25,869 bases of DNA from NCBI GenBank assembly GCA_937973585.1, contig CALJKN010000119.1, forward strand, positions 1 to 25,869, read 5' to 3'. This DNA is from an uncultured Helicobacteraceae bacterium. GTDB lineage: Bacteria; Campylobacterota; Campylobacteria; Campylobacterales; UBA6016. Both the position numbers and the translations under genes were made by a program. The notes below the pieces were generated by a model. The model saw only the letters and a program-made list of their open reading frames with translations, had not been told where the DNA came from and did not search any database. Positions 1 through 8,120 of this stretch are shown piece by piece (the stretch's first letter is position 1; the number at the start of each line of letters is the position of its first letter).

Positions 1-62
1 TATCCGATATATCAAAAGTTATCAGGGTTAGAACCGGAGAGACCGGGGCTGAGGCAATCTAG
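1..62 (+). CDS. 3' end of an unidentified gene (partial)
   Basis: The frame beginning at base 3 is open from the window edge and ends with TAG at 60-62, giving a C-terminal tail of 19 residues that ends in RTGETGAEAI. It would converge on glnD, whose stop lies only 3 bases further on; such tight tail-to-tail packing fits the rest of the window. I do not recognise the protein from so short a tail, and an open frame of this length could be chance. Confidence 0.4.
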   Translation, partial: SDISKVIRVRTGETGAEAI

Positions 63-65
63 CTT

Positions 66-2603
66 TCACCCCCATTTAGTCAGCTCTTTTACAAGTTTTT
101 TATATCCGGCTTCGATTTTGTCGTTTTTTTCTATGATAAAAATATCTTTTGCAATAGCTTTTATCGTCGACACCTTGGCGGAGGCTATATCGATACCCAG
201 TTCATCAAAAACTGCTATTACAAAAGCGAGAAGACCCTGCTGATTTTTTGTATTAAGCGACATTTTTACGTAGCTCTCAGAATGGTCAAAATCAAAAGCT
301 ATATCGTTTTTTCTAATCTCTACACGTTTTTGCTCAAACCTCCCCTCGTCTTTACAAAACTCCTCTATAGAGCTTTCAACGACGGCAATCTCCTCTTCGC
401 TGACGGCAGAATCAAAATATATCCTAAAATATTTAGCTCCGGCAAAAAGTTTAAAAATATCCATAGATACGATATTTAAGTACGAAAATCTGGAGAGTAG
501 CTTGCCAAAATTAAACCATTTTTTGGAGATTATCTCGATGCAAAGATAAGGTTCGCACGTCACATAAAAACAAAACTCACCGCATTCATCTGCTTTTTTT
601 GCAATTCCAACGATTTGGACAGGCGTATATTTTAGGAAAAATAGATTCGACTCTATCCCTATTATATTTTTTCGCATTTTTGGCTGCAATGCCTTGAAAT
701 CTAAACTTTTTGCTAGCTGTGACTCTTTTGATAGTCTTGCAGAAGCCTCCGATACCAAATCGGAATTCTCCAGTTTTGCAAGCGCCTTGAAATAAAGCTC
801 TCTTAATAGTGAGGCATTAAAAGAGGTGTATAAATTTTTGCCCACCCCTTTTAAATCCGCATAGGTCAAAACATACAAAAACTCGACGGCCTTTTTACTT
901 TTTAGAGCTGCCGTAAAGAGCAAAACGGTCTTTTCGTGACTCAAATCCTCTCTAAAAGCGGTGTGCGACATAAGGGTGTGATACAAAATCACCCTCTTGA
1001 TTAGCTCTATATCCCGCTCCGATAGCCCTATTTTTTTACCGAAAGAGACGGCCATATTTGCCCCCACTACACTATGGTCTCGCCCACTCCCTTTTCCTAT
1101 GTCGTGAAACAACAATGCAAGCTTCAATAAAACCTTATCCTCTTTGTCAAATGACTGGTAGATATTTGAAACAAACGTGTCGGTTATATTTTCAAGGTGT
1201 TTTAGGCACTCAATGGAGTGTATATCCACCGGATATTCATGATACCCGTCAAATTGTGCCAGATGAAGTATCCTGGCAAACGGAGGAAATACCAAAGACA
1301 AAAGCCCAGCCTCGTAAAGCATAATAATCGCATGATACGCATCGTTTGAAAGGAGATTAAATATTAGCTCTTTGGTTATCTTTTTTTGTTTTTTATGTGC
1401 GGCAGAGTTGATAAAAAAATTATGTATCGAATAGTCTAGCTTATAACTACCGATTTTATCTTCGATAAAGAGCTTTAAAGCCTCAAACAGCGAATTTTTT
1501 TGGGCATTAAAAGGCAGATAGGCAGTATTATCCAAGATATAAAAACCGTTTTTTGTTCTACCGTGCCTTAAAAGAGCTTGACTGCTCTCGCCGACAAACA
1601 TCTTTCTGGCGAGCTTATCGCAATTTATAGAGCAGAATATATTGATTGCCCTCATATACTTTAGGGTCTTTGAGACTAGATAGTTTTCCGCTTTTTGAGT
1701 TTTTGTATCTTTAAAACCGAGCTTTAAAGCCATATCTCTTTGATTTTGGAGCTTTAGCGTATCCTCTTTTTTCCCAAGACCTAGATGTAAGGCGTTTCGA
1801 AGCTTAAACAAAAACTCAATTCCCAGTCTATACTCTTTGTATTCGGCTTCGCTAAACAATCTCCCTGCAAGCTCTTTATTTGAGTTTATCCCGTATATTG
1901 CAGTAGCTAGCCAAAATAGTGTATTTCCGTCTCTTAGCCCCCCTATCCCCTCTTTTATATTCGGCTCCATCGAGAATTTGTATTTTGCGTGCCGCTTTTG
2001 CATCTCTTCCAGTTTTGCTACGACAAACTCTTTTTGATCTGTTTTTCTGACCTGTGTCAGTTTGTTTTGGTATTCTGTCCACAAAAATCTGGAACCGTAT
2101 ATAAATCTGGATTCCAAGATAGCCGTTTTGATCGTTATATCGGCCTTTACCGCTTCCGGAATTTCAGAAACCTCATGCACCCTGTGCCCGATTTTTAGTC
2201 CGGCATCCCATGCCATGTACAAAAACCTCTCTAGCAAGGGCTTTAACTGATACCCCTTCACGTCTTTGTAGAGAAGCATAATATCAATGTCAGAGTAAAC
2301 GGCAAGCTGCTGTCTTCCGTAGCTACCTAAAGCCACCATCGATACCGGAATCGAATTAATGAGCGGTTGATAATCCCCGAAACTATCCCTGATTATATAT
2401 CTAAACATCTCAACGAGTATAGAGTCCAACTCTCTTGTATGGCGATACAAAAACTCTCGGCCAAAGTCGGTCTCAAAAATTTCGTTTAGGGATTGAAGGT
2501 AGTTTTTTATGTGGGTTTTAAACTCTTTGGATATCTCAAAATCGGATGCGCCGGAGCCGACTAAACTCTCTATTTTTTCTCTTAGAGTAGGCAGCTCTCC
2601 CAT
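66..2603 (-). CDS. glnD: Bifunctional PII uridylyltransferase/uridylyl-removing enzyme GlnD
   Basis: Senses glutamine in the cytosol and adds or removes UMP on the PII nitrogen signal protein. The 845-residue length matches full GlnD. The nucleotidyltransferase motif GSYGR (93-97) followed by the metal-binding DID (105-107) is intact, so is the HD hydrolase site FHDIGKG (H500, D501), and two ACT-type segments occupy about the last 170 residues; both activities and glutamine sensing should therefore be present. It starts with ATG 7 nt after the fliW stop, with little Shine-Dalgarno sequence, and is probably read with fliW. No glnB, glnK or glnA is in the window. GlnD is absent from Campylobacter jejuni and Helicobacter pylori as far as I recall, which suggests a more versatile nitrogen metabolism here. 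Family call is certain; partner is inferred. Confidence 0.95.
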   Translation of the reverse strand: MGELPTLREKIESLVGSGASDFEISKEFKTHIKNYLQSLNEIFETDFGREFLYRHTRELDSILVEMFRYIIRDSFGDYQPLINSIPVSMVALGSYGRQQLAVYSDIDIMLLYKDVKGYQLKPLLERFLYMAWDAGLKIGHRVHEVSEIPEAVKADITIKTAILESRFIYGSRFLWTEYQNKLTQVRKTDQKEFVVAKLEEMQKRHAKYKFSMEPNIKEGIGGLRDGNTLFWLATAIYGINSNKELAGRLFSEAEYKEYRLGIEFLFKLRNALHLGLGKKEDTLKLQNQRDMALKLGFKDTKTQKAENYLVSKTLKYMRAINIFCSINCDKLARKMFVGESSQALLRHGRTKNGFYILDNTAYLPFNAQKNSLFEALKLFIEDKIGSYKLDYSIHNFFINSAAHKKQKKITKELIFNLLSNDAYHAIIMLYEAGLLSLVFPPFARILHLAQFDGYHEYPVDIHSIECLKHLENITDTFVSNIYQSFDKEDKVLLKLALLFHDIGKGSGRDHSVVGANMAVSFGKKIGLSERDIELIKRVILYHTLMSHTAFREDLSHEKTVLLFTAALKSKKAVEFLYVLTYADLKGVGKNLYTSFNASLLRELYFKALAKLENSDLVSEASARLSKESQLAKSLDFKALQPKMRKNIIGIESNLFFLKYTPVQIVGIAKKADECGEFCFYVTCEPYLCIEIISKKWFNFGKLLSRFSYLNIVSMDIFKLFAGAKYFRIYFDSAVSEEEIAVVESSIEEFCKDEGRFEQKRVEIRKNDIAFDFDHSESYVKMSLNTKNQQGLLAFVIAVFDELGIDIASAKVSTIKAIAKDIFIIEKNDKIEAGYKKLVKELTKWG

Positions 2604-2610
2604 CCGCTGA

Positions 2611-3000
2611 TTAATCGTTGGTCATATAGTTGCTTAGGGGTTCGACCGCAGAGTACTGTGGATATTTTATCTCATCCAAAACAACTTGCGACATTGTTTT
2701 GTTATCGATATTAAAAATAAGCGGAGCCAAAAAATTCGCCGTAGAGTCGGAAAACGGCTTTTTAACGACCAAGATTGAATAGACCAAATAGTTGGTGCTT
2801 TCGTTGATTCCCATTAAGACTCTGATGGCGGCAGGGAGCTCAAACGTAAACTCTCTTAAGGTGAAAGGGTTGATAAGGGTAAATGCGGGAGACTCTCCAT
2901 CCGCATTTTGAATTGTTGCGAAATTATCGTCAATAACCTTAAAGTCAAAACGGATAACGTTCTCAAATCCCAAAATCGGATACTTGACATCAAAAACCAA
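2611..3000 (-). CDS. fliW: Flagellar assembly factor FliW
   Basis: FliW binds flagellin and, when released, binds the translational repressor CsrA, so it couples flagellin supply to flagellin translation in the cytosol. The 129-residue protein has the usual family length and segments: PILGFE near the start, a middle TLINPF segment, and a late APLIFNI block. The start is TTG at 2998-3000, supported by AAAGGA six bases upstream on the minus strand; there is no better ATG. It is the first gene of a fliW-glnD unit, with a likely promoter at 3037-3064. The short flagellin gene of this window (20592-21341) is a possible partner but lies 17 kb away; csrA is not present here. Confidence 0.9.
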   Translation of the reverse strand: MVFDVKYPILGFENVIRFDFKVIDDNFATIQNADGESPAFTLINPFTLREFTFELPAAIRVLMGINESTNYLVYSILVVKKPFSDSTANFLAPLIFNIDNKTMSQVVLDEIKYPQYSAVEPLSNYMTND

Positions 3001-3036
3001 ACCAGTTCCTTTTGCTCTTAAACTAAAACTCCGTTC

Positions 3037-3064
3037 ATTTTAGCCCATTTTGGTTTAAAGGCAA
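3037..3064 (-). promoter_or_regulatory. Probable sigma70 promoter for fliW-glnD
   Basis: On the minus strand TTGCCT (3059-3064) is followed after 16 bases by TAAAAT (3037-3042). It sits about 40 bases upstream of the TTG start of fliW and diverges from the extended -10 promoter at 3086-3094. Called by eye from hexamer match and spacing only. Confidence 0.45.
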
Positions 3065-3085
3065 ATCGCCGTTTATCGAAACAGA

Positions 3086-3094
3086 TGTTATAAT
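3086..3094 (+). promoter_or_regulatory. Extended -10 promoter for the epimerase-to-gltX gene run
   Basis: TGTTATAAT is a perfect extended -10 element (TGnTATAAT), 33 bases upstream of the epimerase TTG start. No good -35 is visible, as is usual for Campylobacterota housekeeping promoters. The same nonamer occurs at 15935-15943 before the TerB-like gene, and a variant (TGCTATAAT) ends every CRISPR repeat. Confidence 0.6.
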
Positions 3095-3126
3095 GGACAA
3101 CAAAAGCAAATTTATCGGAGTTTTTT

Positions 3127-4179
3127 TTGAAAATTTTAATTACGGGAACGGCCGGATTTATCGGTTTTAATCTAGCCAGAAAATTACTGGAGAGGGGTGA
3201 TGAGGTAGTAGGCATCGACTCAATCAACGACTATTACGACGTAAACCTCAAATACGCTAGGTTAAAAGAGCTTGGAATCGACAGGTCTCAAATAGCCGAC
3301 AAAAAAAAAGCAACTAGCTACACAAACGGCAACCACTCTTTTTACAAAGCAAACTTAGAGGATAAAGAGGCGGTATTTAAAATATTTGAGGCTGAAAAAC
3401 CCGACGCAGTGTGCAACCTAGCGGCGCAAGCAGGTGTAAGATACAGTCTTACAAACCCTTTTGCGTACATTGATAGCAATATCACCGGGTTTATCAATAT
3501 CCTTGAGGCTTGTAGACATCACGGCGTGCAAAATCTCTCATACGCCTCTAGCTCCTCGGTCTACGGACTTAACGAAGAGATGCCGTTTTCTGTACATGAC
3601 AACGTAGACCACCCCATAAGTCTCTATGCAGCCAGTAAAAAATCAAACGAGCTAATGGCTCACACATACAGTCATTTGTTCGGCATCCGGACGACAGGGC
3701 TGAGGTTTTTCACCGTTTACGGCCCATGGGGGAGACCTGATATGGCTCTGTTTTTATTCACAAAAGCGATTTTGGAGGGCAAGCCGATAGATGTCTTCAA
3801 TAACGGAGATATGAGAAGGGATTTTACATACATAGACGATATTGTTAGCGGCATTATCGGGGTTATAGACAATCCGGCAAAACCAAATGAAACGTGGAGC
3901 GGAAAAAATCCGGATCCGTCTAGCTCAAAAGCGCCGTATCGGGTGTATAATATAGGGAACAACTCTCCGGTCAGCCTGATGGAATTCATCGAAGCAATCG
4001 AAGAAAATCTAGGACAAAGGGCGGAGAAAAACTTTTTGCCGCTCCAGCCAGGCGATGTTCCGGCTACATACGCCAATATATCAGATCTCTCAAGAGATAC
4101 CGGATATGCGCCAAAAACCGGGGTCAAAGAGGGGATAAAAAACTTTATTGAGTGGTACAGAGCTTTTTATAATATATAA
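3127..4179 (+). CDS. UDP-glucuronate 4-epimerase (extended SDR family)
   Basis: Interconverts UDP-glucuronate and UDP-galacturonate for surface polysaccharide synthesis. The 350-residue protein opens with the Rossmann motif GTAGFIG, has SSSVYG and the catalytic YAASK (Y167, K171), and carries the RRDFTYIDDIV block shared by sugar-nucleotide epimerases. The early DSINDYYDVNLKYARL stretch is typical of the bacterial UDP-glucuronate epimerases rather than GalE. The start is TTG at 3127-3129 with GGAG at 3117-3120 exactly six bases before it. It is the first gene after the promoter at 3086 and is followed by a phosphohexomutase gene, consistent with polysaccharide precursor supply. Substrate assignment rests on family resemblance; a UDP-glucose 4-epimerase cannot be fully excluded. 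Confidence 0.88.
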   Translation: MKILITGTAGFIGFNLARKLLERGDEVVGIDSINDYYDVNLKYARLKELGIDRSQIADKKKATSYTNGNHSFYKANLEDKEAVFKIFEAEKPDAVCNLAAQAGVRYSLTNPFAYIDSNITGFINILEACRHHGVQNLSYASSSSVYGLNEEMPFSVHDNVDHPISLYAASKKSNELMAHTYSHLFGIRTTGLRFFTVYGPWGRPDMALFLFTKAILEGKPIDVFNNGDMRRDFTYIDDIVSGIIGVIDNPAKPNETWSGKNPDPSSSKAPYRVYNIGNNSPVSLMEFIEAIEENLGQRAEKNFLPLQPGDVPATYANISDLSRDTGYAPKTGVKEGIKNFIEWYRAFYNI

Positions 4180-4192
4180 CAAAGGGGGCAAA

Positions 4193-5599
4193 ATGCAATC
4201 AATTTTTAGAGAGTACGATATCAGAGGAATTTTCGAGAAAGAGTTAGACGAAAAAACAGTTACCGCAATCGGTTTTTATCTAGGTTTAGAGGTCAAAAAA
4301 AAATGCGACACAAAAACACCGTTCGTATCAATAGGTTATGATGCCAGAACACACTCTCCCGTACTTTTCGGCTGGCTATCAAACGGCTTTTTAAAAAGCG
4401 GTTGCAACGTCTTTGATATGGGGATGGTAACAACCGGAATAAACTACTTTACAAACTTTTTCGGCTGGGACGTAGACGGCCAAAAAATAGCTCCGTCGGC
4501 CTCCGTTATGATAACAGGCTCTCACAACCCTCCTGAATACAACGGCTTTAAAATTACCATAGACAAATCACCGTTTTTTGGAAAAGAGATTGAGGCCTTG
4601 GGACGTGAAATAATCGCCGCAAATTGTGCCGTATCAGACGAGAAAACAGATACAAAAACTCAAAAAATAGATGCAAAAACAGCCTACATCGAATACCTTG
4701 TAAAAGAGTTCGCTCCGCTTGCCGCAATGGAGCAAAAAATAGCGATAGACTGCGGAAACGGTGTTGCCGGTCTATCAATCATAGATATTTTCTCAAAACT
4801 AAATCTCACGTTTGAATCATTATACGAAGATCCGGACGGTACGTTCCCAAACCACCATCCAGACCCTTCGGAAGAGCATAATCTGGAAGATCTCAAAAAA
4901 CTAATGGAAGAAAAAGGGTACAAGCTCGGTTTTGCCTTTGACGGTGATGCCGATAGAATCGCTGTGCTCACGGATAAGTACAACATAAAAGGCGACCAAC
5001 TAGCGCTTATATTTGCGAGAGAGATGGCAAGAGAGGGTAAAAAACCAACCGTTATCGGCGAGGTAAAATGCTCGAAAGTAATGTATGACGAGATAGACAA
5101 AATCGGCCAAAGCATTATGTACAAAACCGGACATAGCAACCTAAAAGTAAAACTAAAAGAGACCGGAGCCGACTTTGCCGCCGAGGTTAGCGGCCATATG
5201 TTTTTCAACGATAAATGGTTTGGATTTGATGATGCCGTATATGTCGCCATGAGGGTGCTAGAACTTATCCAAAAAGGGGTTGACCTCGACAAAGAGATGG
5301 ATAGTATGCCGAAACTATTTTCTACCGATGAGATAAAAGTAAAAGTAACGGAAGAGACAAAATTTAAAATTATAGATAAGATAAAAACCTCTCTCCAAAA
5401 TCCGCCTTCGTACCTGCCGAAAATAGTCGGTGTTGTAGATATCGACGGTGTTCGTGTCAGTTTTGACGGAGGCTGGGGACTTATTCGTGCCTCCAATACG
5501 ACTCCGGTACTCGTAACCAGATTCGAAGCCGAGAGCGAAACACTACTAGAAGAGTACAAAACAACACTAAATAGACTCATAGAGGAAGCAAAAGCGTGA
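4193..5599 (+). CDS. Phosphomannomutase/phosphoglucomutase
   Basis: Moves phosphate between C6 and C1 of mannose or glucose, feeding GDP-mannose or UDP-glucose synthesis. The 468-residue protein shows the EYDIRG N terminus, the phosphoserine loop TGSHNPP with S110, the magnesium loop DGDADR (250-255), and a late RASNTTP phosphate-binding loop, so all four active-site regions are present. The frame is open further upstream to 4148, but ATG at 4193 is preferred because AAGGGGG lies just before it and the YDIRG motif then falls at the usual position. It follows the epimerase by 13 bases and its stop overlaps the pyrC start by 4 bases. Sequence alone does not settle mannose versus glucose preference. 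Confidence 0.92.
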   Translation: MQSIFREYDIRGIFEKELDEKTVTAIGFYLGLEVKKKCDTKTPFVSIGYDARTHSPVLFGWLSNGFLKSGCNVFDMGMVTTGINYFTNFFGWDVDGQKIAPSASVMITGSHNPPEYNGFKITIDKSPFFGKEIEALGREIIAANCAVSDEKTDTKTQKIDAKTAYIEYLVKEFAPLAAMEQKIAIDCGNGVAGLSIIDIFSKLNLTFESLYEDPDGTFPNHHPDPSEEHNLEDLKKLMEEKGYKLGFAFDGDADRIAVLTDKYNIKGDQLALIFAREMAREGKKPTVIGEVKCSKVMYDEIDKIGQSIMYKTGHSNLKVKLKETGADFAAEVSGHMFFNDKWFGFDDAVYVAMRVLELIQKGVDLDKEMDSMPKLFSTDEIKVKVTEETKFKIIDKIKTSLQNPPSYLPKIVGVVDIDGVRVSFDGGWGLIRASNTTPVLVTRFEAESETLLEEYKTTLNRLIEEAKA

Positions 5600-6615
5600 T
5601 ACAAAACTTTACCCTCAAATCACCGCTTGATATGCATATTCACGTTAGGGATGCAGATATGCTCTCCCTGGTCGCTCCGTACTCTGCCGAGTGCTTTGCC
5701 GGCGGAATCATAATGCCCAATATCGCTCCGCCTATCATGAGTCTAGAGGCTTTGCACTCTTATAGAAAAAGGGTTCTTGCCGCTTGCGGAAATAATCTGT
5801 TTTTGCCGTATATGACGATGTTTTTGAAAAACTACGACGATGCCCTAATAGAAGAAGCGGCGGCACATATAGCGGCAATGAAGCTATATCCGGCCGGTGT
5901 TACGACCAACTCCGAAGAGGGGGCAAAAAACATAGACTCTCTGGAGCCGCAACTAAAAACGATGGAGGCTCTCGGTATTCCACTCTCCGTCCATGCCGAG
6001 ACGCATAGCCATAATCTGTTTCATAGAGAGCAAAACTTTTTACCGATTCTCGAATACATAGCAAAGAGATTTCCTAAGCTTAAAATTATTTTTGAACACA
6101 TCAGCACAAAAGACGGCCTGAAACTTGTAGCGGATTACGAGAACATATACGCCACAATCACTCTGCATCATATGACTTTGACCGTTGATGATTTGATGGG
6201 CGAGAGGCTAAACCCTCACCTATACTGCAAACCTATAGTCAAGGCAGAACACCATAGGGATGCCGTACTAGAGGCCGCATTGGGGGCGGGTGAGAAAATA
6301 ATGTTCGGTTCAGATAGTGCCCCGCACCCAAAATCGGCAAAAGAGAGCGGTTTGGCCCCTGCCGGTATTTTTAGTGCTCCGGCACTTTTACCGAAGCTTG
6401 CCGAGATTTTTGAAAAACACGGAAAACTGGAGAATCTCCAAAAATTTGCCTGTGACAATGCGGCCAAAATATATGAAATATCCCCACCGGAAAAATACGT
6501 CACTTTAGAAAAAGCCGAGTATACGATTCCGGCCGTCTGCAAAAACCAAAAAGCAGAGGTAATCTCATTGTTTGCCGGTGAAAAATGCGGATGGAGAATC
6601 AAAAGCGTTGAGTAA
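5596..6615 (+). CDS. pyrC: Dihydroorotase PyrC
   Basis: Closes N-carbamoyl-aspartate to dihydroorotate in de novo pyrimidine synthesis. This is a class II single-function enzyme of 339 residues. Zinc ligands are visible: HIH (H14, H16), K96 in the position of the carboxylated lysine, H133, H168 and D240 in GSDSAP. The start is GTG at 5596, overlapping the TGA of the phosphohexomutase gene (GTGA), which points to translational coupling. The tail overlaps the start of the following response regulator. No other pyr gene is in the window, so the gene sits in this run for reasons unrelated to pathway grouping. Confidence 0.95.
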   Translation: MIQNFTLKSPLDMHIHVRDADMLSLVAPYSAECFAGGIIMPNIAPPIMSLEALHSYRKRVLAACGNNLFLPYMTMFLKNYDDALIEEAAAHIAAMKLYPAGVTTNSEEGAKNIDSLEPQLKTMEALGIPLSVHAETHSHNLFHREQNFLPILEYIAKRFPKLKIIFEHISTKDGLKLVADYENIYATITLHHMTLTVDDLMGERLNPHLYCKPIVKAEHHRDAVLEAALGAGEKIMFGSDSAPHPKSAKESGLAPAGIFSAPALLPKLAEIFEKHGKLENLQKFACDNAAKIYEISPPEKYVTLEKAEYTIPAVCKNQKAEVISLFAGEKCGWRIKSVE

Positions 6616-7264
6616 AATCCTTTTTATAGAGGATGACCCCCTCTTTCGTGAGAGCACAAAAGAGCTTTTGGAGGGGGAGGGTTTTTTCGTCAAAGAGGCC
6701 GACTCCAAAAACAAGGCGATAGAGATAGGTTTTGAGGAGCTGTTTGATTTGTATCTGGTGGATATAAATCTTCCAGAGGGGAGCGGAACCTCATTTTTAC
6801 GGGAAATTAGAAGCTTCGGAGACAAAAAACCGGTCATTATGCTAACCAGTCACACAAGCCCGAAAGTGGCTGTCGAATGTCTGGAAGCCGGTTGCGATGA
6901 TTTTGTCAGAAAGGGGTGCGACCCAGAGGAGCTTATAGCCAGAATAAAATCCAAACTCGCAAACGGGAGAAACGAAAACAATATACCGCTTAAAAACGGA
7001 TTTGTTTTTGACGTAGCAAAAAAAATCCTCCTCAAATCGAACACTCCGGTAGATCTGAGTCAAAAAGAGACCGAACTACTAACACTGCTCATAAAAAACA
7101 AAAATCTGACCGTTACGATAGAGACGATAGAAGATCAGTTGTGGCCGGCCAGCAAGGAGCCTAGCTATGGAAGTATCAGAGTCTACATCAACTCCCTCAA
7201 AAAGATTATAGCCCCAAACACCATCGTTAATATCAAAGGGGTGGGCTACCGACTTGAAGATTAA
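6608..7264 (+). CDS. OmpR/PhoB-type response regulator
   Basis: DNA-binding output protein of a two-component pair with the next gene. The 218-residue protein has a receiver with acidic pair D9/D10, phosphoacceptor D52 in LVDINLP, and conserved lysine K102; the residue after that lysine is glycine instead of the usual cis-proline (RKGCDPEEL). From about residue 125 a winged-helix domain ends with the typical IKGVGYRLE. The frame is open from 6572, but TTG at 6608 places the receiver correctly at residue 3 and has GGAG 11 bases upstream; it overlaps the pyrC stop by 8 bases. Targets cannot be read from the sequence. Confidence 0.9.
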   Translation: MSKILFIEDDPLFRESTKELLEGEGFFVKEADSKNKAIEIGFEELFDLYLVDINLPEGSGTSFLREIRSFGDKKPVIMLTSHTSPKVAVECLEAGCDDFVRKGCDPEELIARIKSKLANGRNENNIPLKNGFVFDVAKKILLKSNTPVDLSQKETELLTLLIKNKNLTVTIETIEDQLWPASKEPSYGSIRVYINSLKKIIAPNTIVNIKGVGYRLED

Positions 7265-8108
7265 AAAAGAGCTTGTCGTCTTCGCCCTCTCCTCTTTGTT
7301 TTTAAACGCCGTAATATTTTCTTTAGCCGGATTTTTATTTTACAAAATCGAAGGGTGCGGATATTTTTGTTTCTTGATACTCTTTACCCTGTTTTTATTT
7401 TCTACTTTGGGGTTTATATATCTGGCATACGAGCTTTTGAGCTATTTCTCTGCACCTCTGGAACGTTTTAAGATACTGATAGAAAATACGATTCACGAGC
7501 TAAACACCCCTGTCGCAACAATCAAAACAAATACCCTCATGCTAAAAAAAACAAATGACGAAAATATATGCAAAAAAGCAAATAGAATAGAGCTAGCCTG
7601 TGCAAGACTATCGGAGCTATATGAAGATTTGGAGTATTTTGCCAAAAAAGAGACAAAAAGCGCCCCAAAAACAGAGGTGTCACTAAAATCTACGATAGAG
7701 TCGGAGCTGGCGTTATTTGAGGAAAAATTCGGCGCAAAGCAGATAACACTCTCTATAAGTTTAGAGGATAGCCTCTGCATTATCGATCAAAAAGGGTTCA
7801 AAATCGCCCTCTCCAACCTCTTTTCCAACAGCCTTAAATTTACAAATCCGAACGGAAAAATCACCGTATCACTCAAAGGGCAAAAACTAACCGTCTTTGA
7901 TACCGGAAAAGGGATAGCAAAAGATGAGCTAATCAAAATATTCGACCGCTACTATCAAGAGGCGAAAAACAGCGAAGGGTGTGGTATCGGACTATTTCTC
8001 GTAAAAGAGTTTTGCGATGAAAACGGTGTCGAGCTTTTTATCCGCTCCGAGGTCGGAGTAGGCAGTGAATTTACGCTGGATTTTGGTAAAATCCGCAAAA
8101 AATTTTAG
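7254..8108 (+). CDS. Small membrane histidine kinase without a sensor domain
   Basis: Partner kinase of the preceding regulator. The 284-residue protein has two membrane helices (about 8-30 and 37-60) separated by only a few residues, so there is no periplasmic sensor and no clear HAMP domain. The phospho-acceptor is H81 in IHELNTPV; the N box NLFSNSLKF, the G1 box DTGKGI and the G2 box GCGIGL follow, so catalysis should be intact. The start TTG at 7254 overlaps the regulator stop by 11 bases. A kinase of this shape probably senses something within the membrane or through another protein; this is inference. Confidence 0.9.
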   Translation: MKIKKELVVFALSSLFLNAVIFSLAGFLFYKIEGCGYFCFLILFTLFLFSTLGFIYLAYELLSYFSAPLERFKILIENTIHELNTPVATIKTNTLMLKKTNDENICKKANRIELACARLSELYEDLEYFAKKETKSAPKTEVSLKSTIESELALFEEKFGAKQITLSISLEDSLCIIDQKGFKIALSNLFSNSLKFTNPNGKITVSLKGQKLTVFDTGKGIAKDELIKIFDRYYQEAKNSEGCGIGLFLVKEFCDENGVELFIRSEVGVGSEFTLDFGKIRKKF

Positions 8109-8120
8109 GAAACGATAAAA

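Noticed and set aside
4684..5604. A 306-codon open frame on the minus strand opposite the phosphohexomutase gene
   Set aside because: It is a shadow: the plus strand here encodes all catalytic motifs of the family, and the minus translation is a low-complexity serine-rich chain with no domain.
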